A DNA stretch of 33,635 nucleotides from a virus, in IMG/VR virus record IMGVR_UViG_3300046000_003524, positions 1 to 33,635 of that record. One strand, 5' to 3'. Numbering within the stretch: position 1 is the first letter of the stretch; the number at the start of each line of letters is the position of its first letter. The notes under the pieces were generated by a model, which made no database searches, was not told the origin of the DNA, and was given only the letters and a program-made list of their open reading frames with translations. Of this stretch, positions 27,548-33,635 are shown in pieces. The position numbers and the translations under genes are program-made.

Positions 27548-27787
27548 ATGTTTAAGAAACTAAAGGATCTTATTTTCCAGACTTTTACTGGAAAAGATAA
27601 TAAAACGCTCGATTTAGGCAGAATCCTATGGGCCAAAGGAGTAATGATCTTCTTTGGCCTTTCGATTTATGATATCTATCGTGGTGCAGAATTTGACGCA
27701 TCAACATGGGGTATCGGTTTAGGAGCAGTCCTCGCAGCAGGCGGTGCAGCTCTTGCACTCAAAGCTAGCACAGAACCTACAGAATAA
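27548..27787 (+). CDS. small membrane protein, holin candidate, 79 aa
   Basis: A basic N-terminus (KKLKDLIFQTFTGKD) precedes two hydrophobic segments (ILWAKGVMIFFGLSIYDIY and WGIGLGAVLAAGGAALALKA), a two-helix topology of small class II holins. GGAG lies six bases before the ATG. The glycine/alanine-rich second helix could form pores. It is the best-placed of two holin candidates (with 27067) near the spanin pair. The stop overlaps the next ATG. Confidence 0.65.
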   Translation: MFKKLKDLIFQTFTGKDNKTLDLGRILWAKGVMIFFGLSIYDIYRGAEFDASTWGIGLGAVLAAGGAALALKASTEPTE

Positions 27788-28269
27788 TGGCAACACCATC
27801 GGTCAATAAGCTATCTGAAGACGTGTCGTATCTGAATAGAGACATGGCAGTCGTCAATACGCTTGTTGGTCGTTTGGATACCACTATTGATAAGCTGACT
27901 GATATTTCAAGCAGCGTATCGAATCTTCTTGCTGTGCATGAAACTAAGTTGACTTCTCAAGAAATCATAAGCAAACAACTATCAGATTTATTGGAAGCGC
28001 GCAGAATGGAAACAGACGACAAGATTCAAATCCTACATGAGCGCATCTCTTCTGGTGAACGTGAGCTGAAAGAAAGCATTGATGATCAGTACGATGAACT
28101 CATGAAAGAAATTAAAGAGATGAGAGCCGAGTCGACTATTCAGCACAATACTTTAAGTGATCGAATCACTACTATGGAAAAATGGATGTGGGCAGTCATC
28201 GGCGGATCTGCTATTGTAGGTGGCATTATAACTCTCGTTCCATGGGCATCTATATTTAATATTTACTGA
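27787..28269 (+). CDS. coiled-coil protein with C-terminal membrane anchor, 160 aa
   Basis: Long heptad region (LSEDVSYLNRDMAVVNTLVG through KEIKEMRAESTIQHN) and a single C-terminal hydrophobic helix (WMWAVIGGSAIVGGIITLVP). It resembles phage coiled-coil membrane proteins of the Bdr/DUF type found near lysis genes in T4-like marine phages. A tail-anchored topology places the coil in the cytoplasm; it might regulate the holin. Coupled to the previous gene by an overlapping stop. Confidence 0.68.
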   Translation: MATPSVNKLSEDVSYLNRDMAVVNTLVGRLDTTIDKLTDISSSVSNLLAVHETKLTSQEIISKQLSDLLEARRMETDDKIQILHERISSGERELKESIDDQYDELMKEIKEMRAESTIQHNTLSDRITTMEKWMWAVIGGSAIVGGIITLVPWASIFNIY

Positions 28270-28284
28270 AACCGCATTATTTAA

Positions 28285-28312
28285 TGTACATTATTCCATA
28301 ACTGTGTATAAT
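28285..28312 (+). promoter_or_regulatory. early-type promoter of primase operon
   Basis: TGTACA (28285-28290), 16-base spacer, TATAAT (28307-28312), the only perfect -10 box in the family. It separates the late lysis genes from the early primase-nrdA run. Confidence 0.75.
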
Positions 28313-28341
28313 GAGTATATCAGTTGTGAGGAATAATAGTA

Positions 28342-29361
28342 ATGCTTTGGATAGAACACAAATACATTAGTCTTCTCTCAGGAAGATTAGAAAGATTTCA
28401 AAGAATCAATAGCAATGTCTATCGATTCCGTTGCCCGATCTGCGGTGACAGTCAAAAGGATCGTCGTAAGACTCGTGGGCATCTTCTCGAAAGAGGAGGT
28501 AAGATCCGCTTTTATTGTCATAACTGTAGCGCGAGCATGCAGTTTAAGTATTTTATGAAAGAAATCGATCCGACTCTTTATCTCGAATACGTCAAGGAAC
28601 AGATCAAAGAATCTGGTAATCAAAAAGACGTCGAAACTTTTGCAGAGAAGATGAAACCGCCAGTCTTTGTCAAGACCACGGCTCTGTCGAAACTGAAGAA
28701 AGTAAGTCAGTTAGATCCTGATCATCCTGTCAAGAAGTATGTCGACAGTCGGCAAATCCCTCCGCATTTGCATTATAAATTATTCTATGCTCCAAAATTT
28801 GGTGCGTGGGTCAATACTATGATTCCTGACAAGATCAAGATTGGTGAGAAAGACGAACCTCGTCTGATCATACCATTCCTCGATAAGGAAAAGAATCTCT
28901 TTGGTTTTCAAGGCAGGTCGTTTCGAAAAGACGGCGTTCGATATATCACCATCATGTTAGACGATTCGAAACCAAAAATATTCGGTATGGATACTATCGA
29001 CGAGTCCAATGATATATATCTACTAGAGGGACCGATCGATTCGATGTTCTTGCCAAATGCAATGGCAGCCGCCGGTGGAGATCTTGCTGCACAAGTCGAA
29101 CAAACCGGTTTACTTAAAGAGAAAATTGTGGTAGTATTTGATAATGAGCCAAGACATTCAGATACAATCAAAAGAATGCAGAAGGCGATTGATGCTGGTT
29201 ATCGTGTAGTCATATGGCCGTCGGACATCCAATATAAAGATGTCAATGATATGATTTTAGCTGGTATGAAACCAGAATATATTAAGGATGTTTTAGATGA
29301 ATGTAATTACTCCGGACCAACTGCAAAGTTACATTTCGCATTATGGCGAAAAGACCGTTAA
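28342..29361 (+). CDS. 61: DNA primase (T4 gp61-like)
   Basis: Synthesises RNA primers for lagging-strand replication together with the gp41 helicase. N-terminal zinc ribbon: CPIC (C31, C34) and CHNC (C59, C62). Toprim core: IYLLEGPIDSMFLPN carries the EGxxD catalytic acid pattern, and VVVFDNEPR gives DxD-like residues. At 339 aa it matches T4 gp61 (342 aa). The start follows GAGG about nine bases upstream. Its end overlaps a small gene by about 65 bases. Confidence 0.93.
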   Translation: MLWIEHKYISLLSGRLERFQRINSNVYRFRCPICGDSQKDRRKTRGHLLERGGKIRFYCHNCSASMQFKYFMKEIDPTLYLEYVKEQIKESGNQKDVETFAEKMKPPVFVKTTALSKLKKVSQLDPDHPVKKYVDSRQIPPHLHYKLFYAPKFGAWVNTMIPDKIKIGEKDEPRLIIPFLDKEKNLFGFQGRSFRKDGVRYITIMLDDSKPKIFGMDTIDESNDIYLLEGPIDSMFLPNAMAAAGGDLAAQVEQTGLLKEKIVVVFDNEPRHSDTIKRMQKAIDAGYRVVIWPSDIQYKDVNDMILAGMKPEYIKDVLDECNYSGPTAKLHFALWRKDR

Positions 29362-29578
29362 GACTATTCTGAGTATGCCCAACGAAGAACTGACATGGGT
29401 AGTCTATAACGCAAACATGGTCAGTCTGGCACAGATGTTGATCATTGCCCTTCGAGGACTCAAGTTCTTTGATGATTATGTTCGAGTTGTTTCCCGTGAT
29501 CAAGATTGTACCAGTACACATGGTAAACTCTACTTTGATCCAAATATATTTAATTTAATGGGTAATGGACATGGATGA
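29297..29578 (+). CDS. hypothetical protein, 93 aa, overlapping primase end
   Basis: Starts inside the primase gene in another frame, with GGATG six bases upstream. If this is not used, ATG 29375 would give 67 residues with no overlap. The product is soluble with a hydrophobic mid-helix (MVSLAQMLIIALRGLKFF) and an Asp/Cys stretch (VVSRDQDCTS). It overlaps the next gene by eight bases. No family recognised. The overlap of 65 bases is longer than usual here, so the exact start is uncertain. Confidence 0.55.
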   Translation: MNVITPDQLQSYISHYGEKTVKTILSMPNEELTWVVYNANMVSLAQMLIIALRGLKFFDDYVRVVSRDQDCTSTHGKLYFDPNIFNLMGNGHG

Positions 29579-29729
29579 AGATACTATTATGAACTTAACT
29601 CTTGAACTTCATGATTTTCTTGTGCAGCTTGGTCGAGTTCCTAATGAAGACGAAGACTATGACGCGCTGAGTGACTTTATGATGACTAAGTTAGATCCGT
29701 TCATTACAAAGGAAAGGAACTATAACTGA
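29571..29729 (+). CDS. small acidic protein, 52 aa
   Basis: ATG 29571 overlaps the end of the previous gene; its TGA overlaps the next ATG. Other in-frame ATGs lie at 29565 and 29589. The product is acidic with one amphipathic helix (NLTLELHDFLVQLGRV) and PNEDEDYDALSDF. Overlap on both sides and a clean frame support it. The ribosome site is weak. No family recognised. Confidence 0.5.
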   Translation: MDEDTIMNLTLELHDFLVQLGRVPNEDEDYDALSDFMMTKLDPFITKERNYN

Positions 29730-30001
29730 TGACTGAGTTAGTAGACAACGAATACGGAATCGAGTACGAGAAGATCGTAATCAAGAAGCTTCGAATCTTT
29801 CGAGTCGGTAAGCAGTGGCTTGTAGAGTACCACCGCGCGCCGCGGGCTTGGGCTCCATGGGATTATTTTTGGTGGTATAACGATGGGCAATATGTCGAGT
29901 ACTACGATGCTCTTGCTCGAGTTCAAGAATTAAAGGCAAATGGATATGTAAATCTTCCACAGTTCCAAAAGGTGAAAACGTTCGATGTCTCATCTGAGTG
30001 A
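29729..30001 (+). CDS. hypothetical protein, 90 aa
   Basis: Starts at the overlapping TGATG with GGAAAGGA a little upstream. The product is aromatic and beta-rich (FRVGKQWLVEYHRAPRAWAP, then WDYFWWYNDGQYVEYYDA). The WDYFWWYNDGQY stretch and the many Trp/Tyr are unusual and suggest a small sugar- or protein-binding domain. It overlaps the next gene by 17 bases. No family recognised. Confidence 0.6.
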   Translation: MTELVDNEYGIEYEKIVIKKLRIFRVGKQWLVEYHRAPRAWAPWDYFWWYNDGQYVEYYDALARVQELKANGYVNLPQFQKVKTFDVSSE

Positions 30002-30131
30002 TAATAACATAAGTTATTTTAAGCATATGTTGAGATCGTGGCGCTGGGGAGCAATACTGTTTATTCATGGTTTATTGCCAAACGTATTCAAGACAACAGT
30101 AAGTGATGAAATGTGTAATCATAAGGATTAA
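29985..30131 (+). CDS. small DUF6356-like protein, 48 aa
   Basis: ATG 29985 is inside the previous gene and the frame runs to a TAA just before thyX. The core YFKHMLRSWRWGAILFIHGL followed by LPNVFKTTVS matches a short domain I recall as DUF6356 (YFxHM..A...G...L..H..LP..F..T.S), found in bacterial and phage small proteins. A hydrophobic centre makes peripheral membrane binding plausible. No ribosome site is clear. Function unknown; it is coupled to the thyX region. Confidence 0.55.
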   Translation: MSHLSDNNISYFKHMLRSWRWGAILFIHGLLPNVFKTTVSDEMCNHKD

Positions 30132-30133
30132 TA

Positions 30134-30838
30134 ATGAGTGAAGTAAATTTAATCGGTCTGACGAAGCCGAGCTCCTATACAGAATGCAATACTGCCAATG
30201 AACTAGTTGCATGGGCAGCAAGAGTATCAAATCCCTCGAATCAAAACAATACAGCAACAGCGCCTAAACTGGTTCAGTATCTTATTAAGAACCAACACTG
30301 GTCACCGCTGGAGATGGTACATGTATCAATGGAAATTAAAACAACTCGTGACATCGCTCGGCAAATTCTTCGCCATCGATCCTTTTCGTTTCAAGAATTT
30401 TCGCAGAGATATGCAGACCCGATTAAGGAACTTGGATTCGTCACTCGAGAAGCCCGTCTACAAGACGCCAAGAATAGGCAAAACTCGGTGGAGCTGGGAT
30501 CCGAAAAAAACCGATTGGCCGAAGAATGGCAAGCAATGCAACAATGCGCCACACGGGCAGCAAAAGATGCCTACACCTGGGCAATAGAAAACGGAATTGC
30601 GAAAGAACAAGCGCGTGCAGTTCTTCCAGAAGGGTTGACCGAATCGACAATACTAATGGCTGGTTCTCTTCGTTCATGGATTCACTACTGCCAACTTCGT
30701 ATGGATAAGGCGACGCAGAAAGAACATCGTATTGTTGCTGAGCAATGCTGGACGATTATTGGACAACATTTTCCTGATGTAATCAAGGCTCTCGATGATA
30801 TTAAAGTTTGGGATGATTTTGTGAGTAAGCTACCATGA
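30134..30838 (+). CDS. thyX: flavin-dependent thymidylate synthase ThyX
   Basis: Makes dTMP from dUMP using FAD and methylene-tetrahydrofolate, unlike the ThyA-type synthase of T4. The ThyX motif RHRxxSxxxxSxR is intact (RHRSFSFQEFSQR, residues 80-92). A QxRxD-type C-terminal part follows (INYCQLRMD-like segment WIHYCQLRMDKATQKEHR). Length 234 aa is normal. GGAT precedes the ATG. It acts downstream of the dCMP deaminase at 930. Neighbours AbrB-like and NrdA make a nucleotide-supply group. Confidence 0.95.
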   Translation: MSEVNLIGLTKPSSYTECNTANELVAWAARVSNPSNQNNTATAPKLVQYLIKNQHWSPLEMVHVSMEIKTTRDIARQILRHRSFSFQEFSQRYADPIKELGFVTREARLQDAKNRQNSVELGSEKNRLAEEWQAMQQCATRAAKDAYTWAIENGIAKEQARAVLPEGLTESTILMAGSLRSWIHYCQLRMDKATQKEHRIVAEQCWTIIGQHFPDVIKALDDIKVWDDFVSKLP

Positions 30839-31011
30839 AACATAGCACTGTAGTTAAAGAAACTGAAGATGGAGAGTTATACATAGATCTATCAGATGAA
30901 TTCATGGAACAAATGGGTTGGGATATCGATACAGAATTAGTATGGACCGTTTATGACGACGGTAAAGTTTGTTTAAGAAAGAGGTCAGATGATAACAGTA
31001 ACGAAACGTGA
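30835..31011 (+). CDS. AbrB/MazE-like small DNA-binding protein, 58 aa
   Basis: Starts by ATGA overlap with thyX and runs into the nrdA gene by 23 bases. The product (TEDGELYIDLSDEFMEQMGW, then DIDTELVWTVYDDGKVCLRK) follows the SpoVT/AbrB swapped-hairpin pattern: strand, basic/acidic turn, Leu-Gly-Trp helix, then a strand pair. Such proteins are antitoxins or transcription regulators; no toxin partner is adjacent. Similar small proteins lie near reductase genes in T4-like phages, as I recall. It may regulate the nucleotide genes. Confidence 0.68.
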   Translation: MKHSTVVKETEDGELYIDLSDEFMEQMGWDIDTELVWTVYDDGKVCLRKRSDDNSNET

Positions 31012-33256
31012 TGGAACGCGAGAACCACTCAATATTAATAAGTTCCATAAGGTTGCGCAGTTTGCGTGTGAAGGTTTAAGTGGCGTTTCTGTTTCAGATC
31101 TTGAAATCAAAACACATATTCAATTCTATGATAAGATCAAGTCTTCTGATATTCAAGAGACACTAATCAAAGCAGCTGCCGAACTCATTACAGAAGATGA
31201 ACCAAACTATCAGTATGTTGCTGGTCGTTTGATTAACTATAATCTTCGTAAGCAAGTGTATGGTACGTACAATCCTGTCTCTCTACTTACACACTACTTC
31301 GAAGTAGCAACCGCTGGTTACTATGACTGGGCTATCTACGATGCATATTCTCCAGAAGAGTGGCAAGAACTCAATAAGTACATTGACCACGATCGTGACA
31401 GTCTGCTGACTTACGCTGCCATGGAACAGTTTCGTGGTAAGTATCTGATTAAGAATCGTGTGACTAACAAGTTCTATGAGACACCTCAAATGGCTTTTAT
31501 GTTGATTGCCATGACACTTTTCCAGAACTATAGTAAAAATAGAATTAAATGGGTAAAGGATCTTTATGATGCAATCAGTACTTTTGATATTAGTCTTCCT
31601 ACTCCTATTATGGCAGGCGTGCGCTCACCTCAACGTCAGTTTAGTTCGTGCGTACTTATCGAAACTGATGACTCACTGGATTCCATAAATGCAACAGCTT
31701 CTGCGATTGTTAAGTACGTTTCTCAAAAAGCCGGAATTGGTATTGGCGGGGGTTCTATTAGGGCTATTGGATCTCCTATACGCAATGGTGATGCTTCTCA
31801 CACTGGTGTTATTCCTTTTTATAAGCATTTCCAGTCAGCTGTTAAATCTTGTAGCCAAGGTGGTGTCCGTGGTGGAGCAGCGACTCTCTATTACCCCCTT
31901 TGGCATTACGAAGTGGAAGATATTCTTGTCCTAAAGAATAACAAGGGTACAGAAGACAATCGAATTCGTCATCTTGATTATGGCGTGCAATTTAATAAGG
32001 TAATGTATGAAAGACTTTTATCTGGAGGTAATATCACCCTCTTCTCGCCTAGTGATGTCCCGGATCTCTATGAAGCCTTTTATAAAAGCACTGAAGACTT
32101 TAGAGAGCTCTACGAAAAGTACGAACGTAGTAAAGTTAGAAAGAAAACCGTCTCTGCGATTGATCTCTTCTCAACCTTCGTTACCGAGCGAAAAGATACT
32201 GGACGAATCTATCTGATGAACGTCGACCATGCGAATGAGCATGGTTCATTTACTGATGCCGCACCAATTAAGATGAGTAATCTGTGCTGCGAGATTACAC
32301 TCCCAACTACACCACTAAAGGATATTCATGATGAGTCAGGTGAAATTAGCCTATGCACGCTTGCTGCAATTAATTGGGGAAAAATTAGAAAGCCAGCTGA
32401 TTTCGAAAAGCCATGCACCCTTGCAGTACGCGCTTTGGATGCCTTACTTGATTATCAGGACTATCCTGTTCGAGCCGCTGCTATTGGTACTCGGAATCGT
32501 AGGCCTCTTGGTATTGGTATCATTAACTTTGCTTATTGGTTGGCTCGTAATGACACTAATTACTCTGATCCTAACCTTGAGCTTGTTCATGAGTATGCTG
32601 AAGCATGGAGTTACTACCTTATTAAAGCCTCGGTTGACTTGGCTGAAGAAGTAGGAGCTTGCCCACTTGATCATCAAACAAAGTATGCGTATGGTACTAT
32701 GCCAATCGATACGTATAAGAAAGATGTAGACGAATTGGTCGCTCCGAACTATAAGATGCCATGGAGTGTATTATCGAGTCGAGCATTGTCATCTGGCATT
32801 CGTAACTCAACTTTGATGGCTCTGATGCCTTCAGAAACATCTGCGCAGATTAGTAACTCTACCAATGGTATTGAACCACCACGTGCACTCATCTCGATCA
32901 AACAGTCAAAAGATGGCGTACTCAAGCAAGTTGTTCCAGAGTTAAAAAGATTAAAGAATAAATATGAGTTACTATGGGATCAAAAGTCTCCAGAAGGTTA
33001 TCTGAAGATTATGGCAGTCCTACAGAAATTTATCGATCAGGCAATCTCGGTCAATACTTCTTATAATCCTCGTCACTATGAGGACGAGAAGATCCCGATG
33101 TCTGAGATGATCAGGCACATCTTGATGCACTACAAGTATGGTGGCAAGACTTTATATTACTTCAACACCTTTGACGGTGCTGGTGAGATTGAAGAAACCA
33201 AACCACTCGCACACGGTCAACTTGACGACGAGGATTGTGACTCTTGTAAGATATGA
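30989..33256 (+). CDS. nrdA: ribonucleoside-diphosphate reductase alpha subunit (class I NrdA)
   Basis: Makes dNDPs from NDPs. Visible features: an N-terminal ATP-cone region, FSSCVLIETDDSLDSI with the first redox cysteine, LCCEITLPTTP with the catalytic/redox cysteines, PSETSAQISNSTNGIEPPR at the C-terminal barrel, and a C-terminal CDSC pair (residues near 751-754) that re-reduces the site. AGAGG precedes ATG 30989. At 755 aa it matches class I subunits. The partner NrdB is not in the window, so it probably lies downstream. The gene overlaps the AbrB-like gene and the following phosphoesterase gene (ATGA). Confidence 0.96.
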   Translation: MITVTKRDGTREPLNINKFHKVAQFACEGLSGVSVSDLEIKTHIQFYDKIKSSDIQETLIKAAAELITEDEPNYQYVAGRLINYNLRKQVYGTYNPVSLLTHYFEVATAGYYDWAIYDAYSPEEWQELNKYIDHDRDSLLTYAAMEQFRGKYLIKNRVTNKFYETPQMAFMLIAMTLFQNYSKNRIKWVKDLYDAISTFDISLPTPIMAGVRSPQRQFSSCVLIETDDSLDSINATASAIVKYVSQKAGIGIGGGSIRAIGSPIRNGDASHTGVIPFYKHFQSAVKSCSQGGVRGGAATLYYPLWHYEVEDILVLKNNKGTEDNRIRHLDYGVQFNKVMYERLLSGGNITLFSPSDVPDLYEAFYKSTEDFRELYEKYERSKVRKKTVSAIDLFSTFVTERKDTGRIYLMNVDHANEHGSFTDAAPIKMSNLCCEITLPTTPLKDIHDESGEISLCTLAAINWGKIRKPADFEKPCTLAVRALDALLDYQDYPVRAAAIGTRNRRPLGIGIINFAYWLARNDTNYSDPNLELVHEYAEAWSYYLIKASVDLAEEVGACPLDHQTKYAYGTMPIDTYKKDVDELVAPNYKMPWSVLSSRALSSGIRNSTLMALMPSETSAQISNSTNGIEPPRALISIKQSKDGVLKQVVPELKRLKNKYELLWDQKSPEGYLKIMAVLQKFIDQAISVNTSYNPRHYEDEKIPMSEMIRHILMHYKYGGKTLYYFNTFDGAGEIEETKPLAHGQLDDEDCDSCKI

Positions 33257-33635
33257 AATATAAAACCATCTTCATTAGTGATGTTCACCTAGGAACAAAT
33301 GATTGCAAAGCCGATCTTTTAAATAATTTCCTTAAACACAACTCGTGCGATACTTTATACTTAGTTGGTGATATTATTGATGCATGGAAGATACAACAAA
33401 ATCGTTTAAAATGGAAACAGTCGCATACAAATGTAGTGAGAAGAATTTTAGGATTTGCTAAACATGGTACACGTGTAGTCTATGTTGCCGGCAATCACGA
33501 CGAGTTTCTTCGACCAATGATTCCGTATGGCGTAAGTTTTGGTAAGATTGAAATATGCAATCAGATATGCCATGAAGGCATTGATGGTAAAAAATACATG
33601 GTTGTTCATGGTGATCTTTTTGATGGCATTACTCG
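33253..33635 (+). CDS. LpxH-like metallophosphoesterase, 5' part
   Basis: Runs off the window end; 127 residues are visible. Motifs: ISDVHLG (DxH), LVGDIID (GDxxD), VAGNHDEF (GNHD) and VVHGDLFD (HGD). Together with WKIQQNRLKWKQSHTNVVRR this resembles UDP-2,3-diacylglucosamine pyrophosphatases of the LpxH family, which act in lipid A synthesis. The start overlaps nrdA by four bases. It could be a general phosphodiesterase instead. The rest of the protein lies outside. Confidence 0.8.
   Translation, partial: MKYKTIFISDVHLGTNDCKADLLNNFLKHNSCDTLYLVGDIIDAWKIQQNRLKWKQSHTNVVRRILGFAKHGTRVVYVAGNHDEFLRPMIPYGVSFGKIEICNQICHEGIDGKKYMVVHGDLFDGIT

Noticed and set aside
1-33635. Integrase, transposase, IS element or attachment site
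   Set aside because: No such gene, inverted-repeat end or target duplication was found; gene content is that of a virulent phage.

Overview
The window is a stretch of a virulent T4-like myovirus genome. The evidence is a T4-type replication and recombination set on one strand (family B DNA polymerase gp43, UvsX recombinase, gp41 DnaB-type helicase, gp61-type primase), tight gene packing with ATGA/TAATG overlaps, TATAAATA-type late promoters, and small proteins of the kind seen in T4-like phages of marine and alphaproteobacterial hosts. ThyX, a NrdA-type reductase and several T4-cyanophage-like proteins suggest a relative of the non-enterobacterial T4 superfamily. The host cannot be read directly; an alphaproteobacterium or other Gram-negative is an inference (Rz/Rz1 spanins, an LpxH-like enzyme and a lipoprotein signal all imply an outer membrane).

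Layout. 1-2190: small membrane proteins, an HxGH nucleotidyltransferase, dCMP deaminase, an exported EF-hand protein and an Hsp20 chaperone. 2192-3397: the only minus-strand gene, a multidomain endolysin (M15 peptidase, PG-binding-like segment, GH19) facing a shared terminator. 3416-9164: polymerase, UvsX, helicase and small companions behind early-type promoters. 9169-12238: an accessory array in which small genes of unknown function each sit behind a near-identical promoter/leader cassette, with a probable small RNA (about 9213-9321) and a strongly structured RNA with a 16-bp closing helix (10680-10768). 12239-15185: overlapping small genes including a zinc-ribbon protein, an Sm-like protein and an SGNH hydrolase. 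15188-18582: a possible PD-(D/E)XK nuclease, a HAD phosphatase, a KxDG ligase-like protein and a second HxGH nucleotidyltransferase. 18602-25714: late, virion-associated genes, including two long charged proteins with prohead-protease-like sites, a Dps ferritin and Ala/Thr-rich structural proteins. 25714-28269: lysis and membrane region with an Rz/Rz1 pair (Rz1 embedded out of frame) and holin candidates. 28285-33635: primase, small proteins, ThyX, an AbrB-like protein, NrdA and the start of an LpxH-like phosphoesterase.

How it works together. Two promoter classes divide the window. Twelve sites fit TGTACA-N16/17-TAnnnT and precede replication genes and the accessory array (early/middle). TATAAATA, CATAAATA or GATAAATA sites precede the virion genes (late, presumably a gp55-type sigma). 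dCMP deaminase, ThyX and NrdA supply dTTP/dNTPs to gp43/gp41/gp61. The most unusual unit is 16036-21467: three proteins start with a short F-K-x-F-[ILV]-x-E leader resembling the T4 internal-protein capsid-targeting sequence, next to end-processing-type enzymes and a Dps. This suggests a capsid cargo of DNA-handling proteins, a hypothesis testable by virion proteomics.
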